From positions 67,450,678-67,514,677 of the forward strand of contig OX104134.1 of assembly GCA_944470555.2 (NCBI GenBank): a stretch of DNA of 64,000 bases. Reading direction: 5' to 3'. The notes under the pieces were generated by a model. That model ran no database searches, was not told where the DNA came from, and saw only the letters and a program-made list of their open reading frames with translations. The first letter of the stretch is position 1. Each line of letters starts with the position of its first letter. Of this stretch, positions 35,612 through 48,360 are shown one piece after another. The stretch is from Heterobilharzia americana (Eukaryota; Platyhelminthes; Trematoda; Strigeidida; Schistosomatidae). The translations under genes and the position numbers were made by a program.

Positions 35612-38600
35612 CAAAGCAATTTTTTCAAGAGAATAATTTATTCTTATCTGTTTATCACCTGCTTACTTAGGGACTCTTAGCTTGTAACTGCCAAAGAGCA
35701 CAAATAGGACGAGAAAATGGTGAACGCTGATGGGTGTATGCCCGTTCGCTAAAACAAGTTCAGATGACTGAGGTCACCAGCCGATTTTATGAAAGAGTAT
35801 CACGCTCCTATCAATACTTTATACGGTCATTTATTCATTTGAATTTCAGCACTATTTCGGCGCCAAGAAAGTGCACTACTTACATTCACCCTGCCGCTAT
35901 TCCTAGAGCCAAAACCACATGCAAAGTCAAAAGATCAAATGTTTGAATACCGTTATCTGGGTTTGGAAATAAAACGACTGCAAAGGACTGTGGTCTTTAT
36001 TTGTCCAGATTGATGACTGAGGTACTTAATGATGATGTGGCGGCCGGCAAACATTCTTGGACAGCATCAGGGCGAGAGAGAACCGTTTCCACGAAATCGT
36101 CTGATTTGAACCAAGGATAAGTCCAGTGGGATTCGCAAAGTACGCTCTTTTGAAACGTCCGAGACTAGTGGACGTAGTAGCCACTGAAGCCTGCATGGCA
36201 ACGGTATCCTCCCAAAATGCCATCGTTCTTGACCTGCCCGACGATTTTGTAGAATAACTGCCCGAGATCTCCTGGTTTGCGTACTTCACTGCGCTAAACA
36301 TAGCATACGGGGAAGAGGATAAATGATCTCCTTGGGTTAACTTATTCCAGTTTGGCCGACCCTTTCTACCTGGCTATATCAGTTTAGCTGTTCCTGTTGG
36401 ACAAGGTACAAGGAGCGTGCGATCAGGGAGGCGAAAATCCAGATACAAGAATATATCGTGGCTTAGTTTGGAGAAGGTGAAGCGAAAGTGGTGAAAAAAT
36501 CTGTCTTAGCCCATCTAGCTAACAGAGCGCATCACATAGGTGCCGACAAAGCTTTCATATACTAAGACTCAAACCCAATGTCGTGAGTAGCTCGCCGAAG
36601 ACCGCCCACAATGGCTAAGTCTAGTACATTACATCCAAGTAGAACATGTTTAAGGGCTATCCTTCTCTCGGCTTTCAGTAAGCTAAGTGACACTTCCATC
36701 CACTGGGTTTATTCCTTTTGTTTTACTACCACATAATTTATCTGCATATACGGCATTTTAATATTCACAGATTTAAAAGGAAAATTCAGCTTCCACACAG
36801 TCGCTAAATCTCACTCCATTTTAAAAATGTCACCGCCGCCAAATTGGCTTGTTTTTGCGCCTTACAAACGAGTTTGATGGTTGTAGAACCTGATGATAAC
36901 TAACTGAAAGGAATAGTCTTCCTTCAGGCAGCCTCCTCGTCGCTGTTACCGGAGTCTTAAAATGTATAAAAGCCCCACAACGTTTTAATTTGTGCTAACA
37001 ATCACACCACAATTCTTCTTTTCCTACCGACAGTGCCCACATAAAAACCTCCTGCATAACTTGAACCCTGCTAGTTTTCAGTCTGTGATTTATGTGTGAC
37101 TTGCGGACACAAAGAGAAAATGCTGTGGGGTCCACGCTAGGCTCACTGCCAACATACTGTTTTATGGCCAGTTTGCAGATTCGACCCTCGAAATTGGCGA
37201 CCGAAGGTTTTCAGCTGGACAAAGTAAGGTGAACGGTACTTTTATTACATACAGGAGTCAGTTTAACCTGAATCACAAGCTAAAGGTACTCAGCAGATGG
37301 TGCTTGGAGATCGGATGTACTCTCGAGGCCGAAAATGGATCAAAGACCCGTGTTACAGATGTATTGCTGGCAAGAATGGCTGATAGAACGCTAAGAGGAT
37401 CAATTCAAGGGGAACAGATACAAAATGGTCAACTGGCTGGCTTCAATAGCTGGGCCCGCATAGGTTGCAGAGGAGATCTAATCATATCTCTTCTGACTTG
37501 CATTGGAGGAATTTGAAGTCCTGATGCCTTAAAATTGATTGATAGTGATTCTCACGACGCCCCGTAGGCAAAAGTATAGAGCTAAAACTTGGCTGACAAA
37601 CCCATATCACCATGTGAAAAAAGATACTCTTCACTGGTCGAAGTTTTAGAGATGATTTTGCCGCTGACACTCCAAGGTGGAGGATATCAAGATCTCTAAG
37701 GAAACGTCCACAGCGCCAAGGCTGAGATCGGTTCCTCCTATCACTAGATGTTTTCTGACAACTTGAAGGAAAATCTTTGGCACCTGACCATGTCTACGTA
37801 CTCATATCATCTCAGCTGGTCTTTTGGATCCAGGTACATGGATCTTTCGATGCGAATTTTATCCAGAAGTGTTGAGAAGCTCTGTCTTATGCGGTTACAA
37901 AGATGCACCTACATATAGATAAATAGTGCTACGACTGAACACGTCGTGGCAACGGGTCATTAAGTTCCAAGAAGCTCTCCAGTTAACCCCACTCATAGGT
38001 CAAAAAAGACCCTCCAAAGGCTGTACGCTCTCTCGTTTCCTGCATTTTCGAAGCTCTTGACATCTATAGAGAAACATCAGCTTTCTAAACAGAAGAACAT
38101 TGCTCAGCCCATTCTCCACCTATGGTCTTCGTATTTGGTCTTTGAAGTCACCCCTTTTATTTCACACTGCCCATTTTTACCTAACTTATTATTTGTACTT
38201 ATCTCCATGCACTTTCAGGACTCACTGGAGTCTCTGAATATTTCATCACGTTACGAACCCTTTTACTCAAACTTGGTAATCTTCGTGCAGCTTCAGTCAT
38301 CCTTTGGTTTATCTTCAGTATTGATCACAACCTCTATTTTTTACCGATCACTTATGCATACACACCACTTTTGTTGCCATGTTCGACAAACCACTTTTAA
38401 CCATCAATCACCAACATGGGATAGATGCAATAATTTGCTATTAAGCACTTCTAAGAGTAAAATCTCTGGAAAAAGACTCTTTTATTTTTCTTCCTCCATA
38501 ACTTGAGCAAGCGGCACAAAAGTGTAGGCGAACCAATTATAAGTGTTCAGAAAGGCACAGCGTAGGTAGTAGTGTGTGTGCATGAAAATATACACACATG

Positions 38601-41600
38601 GAAGACTTTCGATGGATTTTCCTCTTTATTCCCTTGGTATTTCTTCGTCGACTTCTCACACTGCAGCCAGAATACTTTCAACTGGAATGAAGCCGAAATC
38701 AAACCAGCATTCTACTACACACCCAATTGACTGTATTAGCCTCCAAGTGGTCTCTGTGAGGAGATCAAAAAACTTTTAAGACGTAGCTTTCTGGCTAATT
38801 TTTAAACATACCTTTGGAAAATTCTCACCTCATCAACACTTGGTCTCGTAAGGGAGACACCAACGCCTTATGGTAGGACGATCAGTCTGATGCAGGGTTC
38901 ACTTTATCATACGAGGTTGGCTGCTTCACAGCTGTCAACCTAAAGCCCCTTCTATGAGGACAGTAATGTGGATCAAGTGAACCAGACATGCAATTACTCC
39001 GCCAACCGAACAAGATTTTCAGAAAGAATGGCAGCCGTGGGGGTCTCAGAAATGGAAAACCTATTTGAACGGAGAAGCGAAAGTAACGTTCGCTTTAAAT
39101 TTAACTGGTGTTCAGAAAAACCGATTCTACTACTTCTGAATTGCTGTTCATAAATATTCGAATACTTTTATGAGATCAAGAACAGATGAATACGAACAAT
39201 TAATGTATGCTTGACGTGCCTCAGTTTTACCTAGTTGGTTTAGCAGCCAGCTTACGAAAATTGTAGGGGTTGTCACCACCACTACATACTGACGATTGCT
39301 TGTTGCACAAAACTTGCTCACTGACGTGAAAGCCAACTGAGCTAGGAAAAGATGAATGTCTGAGGGGAAAGTTGCATACGGTGTGAGGGAACAAGAGTGT
39401 GGCCGGCGAGCCCTTTATGTAGGAGGAACGCGGGGTGGGTTTTCGTAACTTCAGTGCAATGACCACACTGCGTTAAGTGGACGGGTTGATTAGGCAACCA
39501 ACAATAAGCATCTGTGAAAGCATGTCGGCTAAGTCATTCAGGCCAAACATTCCATAATACACCGAGTACAATCTTGGTAGATCTCTCCCCTGGCAATCAT
39601 CTGTACCCTTGGCAAGGCTATGAATTACGTATCGAGGGATCTATTTGGGCCTGAAGTTAATTTCAGAGTACGTGGCACTAAGTAATGATGAGTTGGAATG
39701 GTGCTTCCAATTGGCTTTCGTTCACAAATGATGCTCTCACGTTCACAGTAAACGTATTTCGAAGTCAGACCTAAACTCAAAGAAGTGTATCTCAGCAACT
39801 CAGTCCAAGTCACGAAAAAAATAATTGACGTTGACTTTCGAGTGGGTTCAAATTTCAAGTTTCTTTCACTTCGTCTCATGTCGGAGTCCCTTACTGACGG
39901 TCAGTGGGTGACAGGTAGGGCTGAGTCGAATGAACCCAACCGTCGTTCTGTCTAAGCGAACAATTGCGCGGAACATGACTGTTGGACGAACAACGGTCGT
40001 GGATCACAGCACGTAGCCTTGAAGGCGTGCGGTAGCCATCATTATGTGGCACAGAGGCTGTTCCCGCAAAACCGCAAGCATTTTACATGTGTTCATCCTG
40101 GTTGAAAGACCTGTGGGATCGTCGTGAGTCTGGGTGTACAAGTGACCGTATTTCAGATTTAAGGTAGTGCATAACTGAGGAAAATGGTTAGCTTCACTAA
40201 GTCAGGCGGCGGCAACCATTCTACGTGTTGGTCAAAGCTCCTTTGGAATCTAACTCCCACAGATATCAGAACACAACTGAGCCAATCGATGCCATCAACG
40301 AACATGATGAGAGCCGCTTCGCAGCCGACCGGCGCCGAGATCTTAAAAAAGGCTTTCTACGAAGTGCCCTTCAAACACTTGACATCTAGGACAGGGCCAC
40401 ATGGCCTCCAAAATCTCTAACCACCCTTCCTCAGTCCCTTCTCGGAAGGGTGTTAGCAAGTCGTCAGTTTCAACTGCTGTGACTTCGCTCTAACCTCACG
40501 AAGGTCAAGTTAGCTATGCACCATAGTGAGGCCCCTAATATTCCCCATTCTACGTTGTTGATATTTTTGAGGTTGCAAACCAGGACGGGCCATACCTCTC
40601 TGCTGACTAGTGGAAAATTACCGAAGGTCCCTTAATGACTCAACTTACGATGGAATGATCCCAATACGTGCCATCCCACGCGGGCTGGCTTGAGCAATGT
40701 TCACATCTGAAATGGTTTGCCGTAATTCCATCCGAATGCCGATGAATGTTAAGTCTTCTCCCTTGGCAACCTCCGTTTCGATGTAGTATGCACTTTGGAG
40801 ACAAAGCGCTGCAAACCCAACTGCTATCCGCAAACCGAGTGCTTAAGTACTGTTTCAAATAACTCCCTTGCGAAAGCCGGTTGCCCGTTTTGCTTCTGTC
40901 TAGCATCTTCTTCCTAGGAAATGGACAGAACGGTGGTTAGTGACCTTGTAGATGACATATCTCGGTCCTATAAAAAGCCGCCATGAATAATATTGTTTAA
41001 GAGTTTCCCCCGCAATATTAAATCGTTCTTTGGTGGTTACTGTTTGGTGAGTTACAGAACTATCATTATCAGAAGCAGCCACTTCGGTCTTTTACTCTTC
41101 TTGTCACTGAACCATAGTTTATTGGATGTGCTGACACTTTGCACCTCTCATATTAAATGTTCCTTCCGCTTTTGGATATACCCTTTACGATAACCTGGTC
41201 AACAAACACATATGTTTGGTTATGGTGACGCGTGATATGGACAGATACGGAGGTTACCCACTTATTCCTTCTACTCATTGAATGCCCACTGGTTTGGAAC
41301 CAAGAAAGGCTGCAATATCGCGGCCAGGCGGGAACAAAATATTTCATGGATGGCACCAGTATAACAATGAGCATGAAATTACTAGCTAAGTGGTCATGGA
41401 CAACTAAAGTGAAGTAATACAACAACGTGGCGCGAATGCTTGACTCTGCAATTTTACCCAAACGGGTTCGTTGGAATTAGACAAGACCTTCCGGGAGTGG
41501 AAGCTCAACGAATCCGTCGGTAGCAAATTTTTCTGTATGGATTTACCGAATAAAGCGGCCTCTGATCTCCTGAACCTGTTAAAATGATACGTCAGCAAAC

Positions 41601-42059
41601 AGAATGGAATATCAACCTCGGCTTTCGCGTTTCGCTAATATTGGTTCCGCCACATCTCATGCTCGGAAAACAAAGCCCGAAATCACAGTATCCAGGCAAA
41701 GCTTTTTCGTGAGAAAGTGGCGAAGGTGCGTACAGCGCAAAAGCCTCTACATAGAAAACACCGACGAAAGGTTGAACACCGACATTTTGAAAAAGGATGC
41801 TGTCTGCCTAATGAATTGACACCACATTCGTAAGTCATCGATATACTTGAGTTGTGGAAAAGTGTTTCACGAGAAAAACACGGCAAATGGTGAGTGTTTA
41901 TGTGCATTGATTGGTTAGAGAATTATTTAAACATTCTGAAAAGCTGACGGTTCAAAGTAACCTTACCTTGTGGCATGTTGAAGACAGTGGTTTGTCCACA
42001 TCATTGGGTTGCTCACTGAGGCGTTAAAGTATCTAAGCGTTTTTCGCTAGCTGGCTGTT
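35612..42059. other. Long stretch without identified genes; one 149-codon frame
   Basis: Composition is less AT-rich than the first 20 kb. The longest frame not belonging to a recognised element is at 38057-38506 (plus, 149 codons, rich in Ser, Phe, Leu and His); it shows no motif and may be chance or decayed repeat. Overlapping minus-strand frames at 40,640-41,600 (for example 41153-41461 and 40900-41082) look like broken coding DNA, with TNHRSVHFLGRR among the residues, but could not be named. Old LTR-element remains are a fair guess because of the Gypsy pieces that follow. Confidence 0.3.
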
Positions 42060-42760
42060 CTCGGTAGAGAATATATCCGTTAAGAAATGTTAACTCAGGT
42101 GGGGTGGTTGCAGACGGGTGATCTTGCTAAACTTTACACCCGTTTAACTTAACAACATAAAAGGTTTCATTTCATTTGATGGAACGACATAGTTCATAGA
42201 AGTGTGGTTCAGGGGTATACGAAAGTTGCGGTGCTGCGCCAAACCGCCTTATATTTTCTGAAGGACAGGGAAGTTGATGACATCGGTTTCTTATGATCCA
42301 GTGCCAGCAAGCCTAGCTGAACACAATACGTTAGGAACTACGATTGTGTGGGGTCTTCTGTTGAAAAGAGACGAAAAACCCTAGGGTGAAACGAACCCTA
42401 TCATCCGTCGCAGATCGGCTCTGAAGTTGATTTCCGTGAAAACAGATATTTCATCACATCCCGTCGTGTTTCGGACACCCTGCAGGATTACAGACAGCGC
42501 GTCGATCCCCTGAGGCGTATTTTTGGTTGAAAGTGAAGCTGTTAGCTGTCGACGAAACCATTCCGCGGTGTCGCTTGTGGATGGTAGGCCATCATTCTGA
42601 ACCTAATGCAACCTAAGAGTACGAAGCCTGGGTTAATCAGCACTCTGTTGGCCGTTACAGAAGACGGGCATCGGGGGTTTGCGGTCCACCTTCCAACGAA
42701 AGCACTGGTGATATTACCAGGTGTATTATCCTCATTAAGTAGTACCACTGGCGACCTGAA
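42060..42760 (-). pseudogene. Ty3/Gypsy integrase fragment
   Basis: Minus frame 42748-42542 reads GNITSAFVGRWTANPRCPSS, then VTANRVL and IRFRMMAYHPQATPRNGF. This matches the integrase core of CsRn1-type Gypsy elements (ITAETVA-AFV-RW---FG-PS, TTDRG-QFES, AYHPQANG-VERF). The catalytic Asp of TTDRG is lost (VTANR), and the Glu position after HPQA is destroyed. Frameshifted C-terminal integrase text continues to about 42,060 (a YVVKLNG block and a Pro-rich LQPPHLS end). The enzyme would have joined element DNA to the target; this copy is dead. Confidence 0.75.
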
Positions 42761-42923
42761 GTATCTTCTGCAGCTATGAAGGGCGTATCATGTCCTTGAT
42801 GGTTGCACACTTTTGCTGGGTACGAATAACAGGGGCCACTAGTAACGTCCCGAATCGTCCCAACCTGGCAGAAGCGTGAGGCGACACGCCCGTTGACACT
42901 TTGTAAACACAGCCCTGTGAACT

Positions 42924-43357
42924 TGTAGGGGTGTGTGTTACGATTCCGTAACGTTGATCAACCCTACTTAACTTGATGTGCTCTAGTACCCACTTAACTA
43001 GTACCTTACCTAACGTGTAAGTACCGATGACAAAACACAAATCGAAAGAACGGACACGCAATGTATTTGAAGGAGCTATGTATTTAATTGAAGTAAACGT
43101 AATAATAATGAATGGGGGAAAAGTTTAATCAACTTATCTGGCTTGTAAGGCTGAACTAGGGACTCGGATTACGTGCGTGGCAACCAGCACAATGGAGCAC
43201 AAAATGGCTTCCAAGTCTGCTTGGACGCATGCTCGTTAAAACAAAACTTGAAACACCCTAAGCATCCGGGGGCAAGCTAGAGATTTATTTAGTTAATTTA
43301 ATCGAATCTAGTTATTTTAGCCTTGGTTACATTTTGCTGCCAGGAAGGTGCACTACA
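42924..43357 (-). repeat. Solo LTR of a Gypsy element with 4-bp target duplication
   Basis: 434 bases, TG...CA. On the plus strand it runs from tgtaggggtgtg to ggtgcactaca. It matches the LTR at 46,180-46,633 and the partial one at 48,371-48,490. It is directly flanked by aact on both sides (42,920-42,923 and 43,358-43,361). No polypurine tract or element body adjoins it, so it is a solo LTR formed by LTR-LTR recombination. Orientation is taken from the 46.2-kb copy, which lies 3' of an integrase. Confidence 0.8.
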
Positions 43358-43361
43358 AACT

Positions 43362-44584
43362 GTTAAATGTAGTTCAGCTGTCATGACTGACGCAGGGAAT
43401 TTTGGTAGGGTACTGAGACAAGGGAGAAAGTTCCAGGTTCGCGACTGATGAAGATTATGAGATCACGGTATTGATGGAGTGTCGAAAATGGATCACCAAG
43501 CAGTATTTATCAAGGAGTTACCCACCTGATATACAGCAACTTGTGTCTACTTCTGAGACGCCTCTCAAGATCAAGGTTGGCGGCTGCAACTAGCTTTTCA
43601 TCAGCCGTGGTTGAACGGCTCCAACTACTAAGCCGGTGTGTTAAGAGGTCACGATGCACTAGCGGACTTTTGTTTCCGATGGATCTCTAGACCTTAAATC
43701 AGGCAAGTTCAGAACAATGTCCAAGCCCACACACTTTTCATTTTCATGAAGCATACATATGGATGTCTTCATAAGAAGGTTGTTTTCGGGGGTGGTCCTC
43801 CGGTAGTACTCTGTCAAGCCGTTTAGTTTCGAAGTCGCTTCACGGTGCTCGGTTCTGAGTTGTCGAAATTGGTAGCCTCCTTATCTGTCAATGGGTGTAT
43901 GCCTAACACCCAACGAAAATTATGTTCCCCACTAGTACACGAGAACTCCAGTTTCAAATAATACATCGGAAGCTGTTCCCACGCGCAAACATGTCTACCA
44001 TTCATCCATCTGTTATCCCTCCTACTTTTATCAATGGCGGCCGCAAGCAAAACATGATTTTGCTTTTTGAATGGGATTATTGTGACCATCGTCACCCAAA
44101 AAGTAGATAAGAATATTAGAACGTATATATAGGTAATTTCGACTCATGATAAGGTATGTCACAAAATCTACAGTAGGACTCATTCAGTATGCAGCCAACA
44201 CAGACAGAAGCTGTTTACTATGTACCAAAAAGAACTATTTAACTGCAACATTGAGACAGCCAGTAACTAGGGAGTGGAATATCCCCGAGAGGAACGAATC
44301 AAACGTCTGTGTTAGAATTGAGTTTAGTGATAAAATCACTCGGTAAATAGCAAGACTTAGATTATGCCGTAGCTACATGGGATGACCTTTGCTTCGGAAA
44401 CCAGTGTCTTGAAGTTAATCAAGGAAAGGGCTAATGCAAACAACTGGTCACCTTAAACTCACAACTAACAAAGTATGAAGTAAAAACTTCGAATGAGAAG
44501 CAGAAATAAAAGTGTAGACTCCATCAGGTAATCTGTTGACAAGATATAATCGCAAATACATGAGATTTTAGGAATTATCCTTGC
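43362..44584. other. Stretch without recognised genes
   Basis: Frames at 43823-44095 (minus) and 44146-44346 (plus) carry no motif. The aact duplication shows that the solo LTR inserted into this DNA. Confidence 0.35.
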
Positions 44585-44888
44585 GCGAACTTGACAGACA
44601 CAGAGGCCAATCACTAATTATTCGAACTTGTTATATATCTACGAATACGAGACCAAGAAAGAACACAATAACGTAGTCGGATGGAATAGTATATTGCGAG
44701 GTCGGGTCGAGATACCGATGCGTTCCAACTAACTGGCTAGAGAGTCGATTACGAGCAGTGCAACGTTACACGACAGGGTGCCAAATGGCGACGATGCTTG
44801 ACAGTGTCCCTTTAGCTTAGTGAGTCCGACAAACCTATGAGAGTCAGCATCAATGTTGAATCTCGTGAAACCCTAGGCCATTGATTCT
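44585..44888. repeat. Dispersed 304-bp repeat, copy 1
   Basis: From gcgaacttgacagacacag to ctaggccattgattctg. The core matches 57,751-58,055 with very few differences (one 1-bp indel and c/t changes noticed) in the same orientation. It is non-coding. One reading gives TG...CA ends (tgcgcgaac...taggcca), which would fit a solo LTR, but no target duplication was found. Identity unknown. Confidence 0.8.
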
Positions 44889-45149
44889 GGAGAATTATGT
44901 ACCGTGAAATTCTGATTGGGTTACGTGGGTGACCAAATTCAAATGGGAGAAAAAAGTGTTTTATAGCGCATATTTCGTATCAGTGAGCACTAAAATGCCC
45001 CCATTTGTGTGTAAACAACCTGCTGATGCACGGAAACATGGCTTGATGCAGCTGTTGCAAAGCGAAAGACTTAAGACATTACGGTTTCGCCACGCCCGAT
45101 TTTGGTACTCCCAGTTGTCATTTGTAAATGAAATGCATTAGCAGCTCAC

Positions 45150-45600
45150 TTTTTCAACAAATTTCTATCCGGTGAATTTTCATTGTCCTCAGCGGTCACC
45201 AGCAAGAGCGCTGACGAGGCTCAGACTGAGTGCAACAGATCACTCTGCCCTGCCTATAACGTCTACACTTCGTACTATAGACAGCAATACAGGAACTCTA
45301 TCGATAGATTCTACCGTTTTTGTACTTGACTGCCGACCAGGGTATGGAAACTGGGTTTATGAGTCTGTTGCCCAACCACATGGAAGCTAAATGTACTATG
45401 TTTGAGTGGGATGCAAAATCTGGACGCGTTACCACAACCAGCTGTGGCAACGAAAAAACGATTAAAACAAAAGAACCAATGAATAATCTATCATCGAATT
45501 CACTCTTGGATACATTCGGACCACCAGTGGCATCAGCTGGCGGTCCACCTACACCAAAACCTCCTGAGACTGTTGATCTACGCCCATGACAACAGAATGG
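45150..45600 (+). pseudogene. Unidentified coding remnant upstream of an LTR candidate
   Basis: Two overlapping plus frames (45172-45390 and 45320-45589) read as Thr/Ser/Pro-rich text, the second ending PVASAGGPPTPKPPETVDLR before a stop. The Pro-rich end just upstream of a polypurine tract and LTR start is what the last part of an LTR-element polyprotein often looks like, but no catalytic motif is visible. The family is not assigned. The frames overlap by a shift near 45,330, so the gene is broken. Confidence 0.35.
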
Positions 45601-45665
45601 CCGTCGCCAACACCTGAGGGTGCCACTACAGGTCAGCCCAAACAGATTGTGTTACTAATTTCTTC

Positions 45666-45950
45666 AAAAGGGGGAGGTGTTTGGGACGCCAACATCCACC
45701 AAATTCCATACTTACATTTTTGTATATAGTTGAACTGTTTATTCGCACTCTTTTCCCGAGCGTGGGTCATGTTTTGCATGACCCTTTATTGTTGTGACTA
45801 GTCCCTGCTTCTTCAAATGTACTGATGATTCCATTGCTCTTCGAGGTTATTGTAAACTCTATAAATAGGGTCGGTTTTCACTCATTAGGGCTTCAGTCCT
45901 AGACACTATAAACTCCTATGGTTTCCAGTCTTTAGATTTATCTTGGCGAA
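45666..45950 (+). repeat. Candidate polypurine tract plus LTR of another element
   Basis: aaaagggggagg (45,666-45,677) is a good polypurine tract and is followed at once by tgtttgggacgcc, a TG start. tataaatag at 45,860-45,868 fits a promoter TATA box about 180 bases into the LTR. The 3' end of the LTR could not be fixed; ttggcgaatcac near 45,940 might be a primer-binding-site-like sequence just after it. No second copy was found in the window. Confidence 0.5.
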
Positions 45951-46179
45951 TCACTCGGGTAGCATAGTCTTAACCCTCGACTACCAATCGTCAAGTATTT
46001 CCGTTCATTTTCACAGCTCTGCATCAGAACATTCACATTCTTTGTGTGCCAACTACTGCAGATTTTGTAGTTTGGGAAAACTTTATTCTCTTGTAAAGGG
46101 AATGAATTCGCGAATATGTCTATATATGTGCTGTACACTTGGAGACAGGTGTATGCATGCTGAGAAAGTGTTTTAGATA

Positions 46180-46633
46180 TGTAGGGGTACTTTTGTATCA
46201 GTATTGTGCAACGCCCAACCAACCTTACTTATGTCGGTGTGTTCTATTGCCTGATTAATCAGCACCTTACCTAACATGTAGGTACTGATAGTAGCAGGCA
46301 AGTTTAAAGGACTGTTATTCAGGAATATATTCTAAGGAGCAGTGCACTTAATCAGAATAAACGTGATGGTACTTAATAAGGGGAGCGCTCTTCCAGCCTA
46401 TCTAGCTAGTATGGCTCAACCAGGGGCTCAGAGCGTGAGCTTGTTAACTAGCACAAAGAGGGTTCAAAATGGCTTTGAGGCCTGCTCGAATGCATGCTGG
46501 TTAAAACAAAACGTAAAGCGCTTCAAGCATCCAGAGGCACGCTAGAGATCTTTTTGGCAAATATTTAGTTAATTCAGTCTAATCTGTTTGTTTTAGCCAT
46601 AACTGCATTTTGGGGCCAGGGTGGTGCACCACA
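46180..46633 (-). repeat. Gypsy 3' LTR
   Basis: 454 bases, TG...CA, with a polypurine-like tract on its upstream (higher-coordinate) side, which sets the orientation as minus. Similar along its length to 42,924-43,357. Confidence 0.75.
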
Positions 46634-47479
46634 GGTTACCCCTCTCCTAGAAGATTGCTGGGACGCTGGTAACCTTCAGTCCTAGGAGGCAACTGCCAGG
46701 TGAACAAGTAATGCTCTTCATACTGCTGATTCAGTAGGTGACATGCGGGTCTCCGAAGCTAGGGCAGTTGTGCACACTCACGAGGTAAGGGTACCTTGCA
46801 TCTGTATGCAGCCCTTCTCGCGGTGGTGGGAAAAGGCCCGCAGCTTACGCCTATCTTTCTCTTGTGCTCCTTAAAATATAGGGGGGTGTACGAGGGGGAA
46901 ATTTATCTAAAAAGAACTACAGAACGACCTCGGTAGCATCGTCAAGGACCAAGTTTTATCCAATTTCCAGTGCATTTCTCATATTCTGCGGTGAGAGAGA
47001 TAACATTAGTATGCTAAACAAAATAAAAAAGCCAGAAAAGAGGAGAATATAGAAAATGTGATGAACAACCAAAAAGGTTCTTGCTTAAGGATTTTCGAAC
47101 TTTTAATTTCATTTTTGAGCTTGTAATTTTTTAGTGGAGGACAAGAGTTTTCTGTAAAAGCTTTAGCCATGAAAATAAGGTGTAAGTGCCCACAAGGGTA
47201 AAGTATTTGCAATCCTAAATGTATCAAGCGTAAAATGTTGCCTTAGAGCTAACTAACAAAATTCGCAAATCGCTTAGGCCAGTGTACATGCTTCCCAGTA
47301 CGTATGGAGGGTACTGTATCGGTATTATAAGCGGTGGCTTTTTGAGAAGATTCAGGATATTCACGATTACAACAGTTTTACAGGGTCTGCTGTCAAGGGT
47401 TTTTGTTGTTGTGTGGATGTAGAAGAAAGTGGACCGTCTTCAATATAAGCTGCTTTCAAGCAATCGGCACTTGTGGCAT

Positions 47480-48360
47480 CTTGCCGTTCTAATCAGTCGG
47501 TAGCGAAGACCTTTTCTTTCTCGCTGACAACCCTGAAGCGGCTGTGTGATGGCTGTAAAGGTATACGTACAGCATCACAAAGCACAAAGACGTGTGTGCA
47601 ATCCTGAAGTCTTTTAGAGATGGTGGAGAATATTTGTGGTCTTGGTTTTGCTGTGCTCTCTGGGTTGGGTCGTTTAGTCGTGGAGCTTTCAAGGTTTTTC
47701 TAGGCGACATTTTCGGTACTAACTTCATACTGAAGCCTTAAAGCCTTTTATCCAAGTGCACCCTCCTTCACTGGATTCATGTGGATGGAGGTTGGAGACG
47801 ACTCATGTGCAGCTTAAGGGTGGATATCCTCAGCAGCTGGGTCACTATCACCCGAAGTGACCATTTCACCGGACAAACGTAAGTTGCTGCTGTAAACCAA
47901 CTCAGCAGGAGTACACTGTATATCTGTCTTAAGTGTTGAAAGAACACTGAGAGGAGCCAACGGCAGAGATTCGGTCTGTTTCACGTTGTCGACTGCTATT
48001 AGTGCACCCTTAAGATGTCAGTGAAACCTTTCTATCTAACTATCAAAAGCTGGACAATATGCAATAGTGCTCACGCGTTTGCATCCAAACAGATTCATCA
48101 GCTTCTGGGAGGTGACCGATTCGAACTGTTGGCCCCAGTCGGTTGTCACGGTGGAATGGCACCCACCAAACCGCGAAGCCTATCTTTGGACGAACACTCT
48201 GCTGACTGTTTCAGCAGTAATATCCAACAATGAGATGGTTTCTGGCAAGCGGGTGAACCTATGTGTCAATAGATAGGAATGACCATAGGGGGGTTGAAGT
48301 GTGTCAACAGTGTCTGAACGAACATGGATATATCGTGAATCCGGTTTGGAATAACATCGG
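47480..48360 (-). pseudogene. Ty3/Gypsy integrase, CsRn1-like, broken
   Basis: Minus-strand translation across frames gives a decayed HVDLVGPLPP-type start, RFTRLPETISLLDITAETVS, FGGCHSTVTTDWGQQFES (TTDRG-QFES block; the catalytic Asp is present but Arg is Trp), LFGCKRVSTIAYCPAF (normally AYHPQANG, so His-Pro is lost), TESLPLAPLSVLSTLKTDI and AELVYSSNLRLSGE. After an inserted repeat (about 47,725-47,615) the C-terminal block THVFVLCDAVRIPLQPSHS continues in frame 47,728-47,489. Several stops and frameshifts make it inactive. The integrase starts directly at an LTR end, with nothing of gag or RT between. Confidence 0.78.
47612..47728 (-). repeat. Short repeat inside the integrase, shared with the Penelope-like locus at 11 kb
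   Basis: On the minus strand: atgaagttag...gcctagaaaaacc...aaagctccacgactaaac...cagagagcacag...caaatattctccacc. This aligns with the minus strand of 11,072-10,962 (tgaagttagc...cctaggaagataat...aaagcttcacgattaaac...cagagaacacaac...caaatatcctccaac) at roughly 70% by eye. It interrupts the spacing of the integrase C-terminal domain, so it probably arrived as a mobile 3' end or SINE. Confidence 0.6.
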
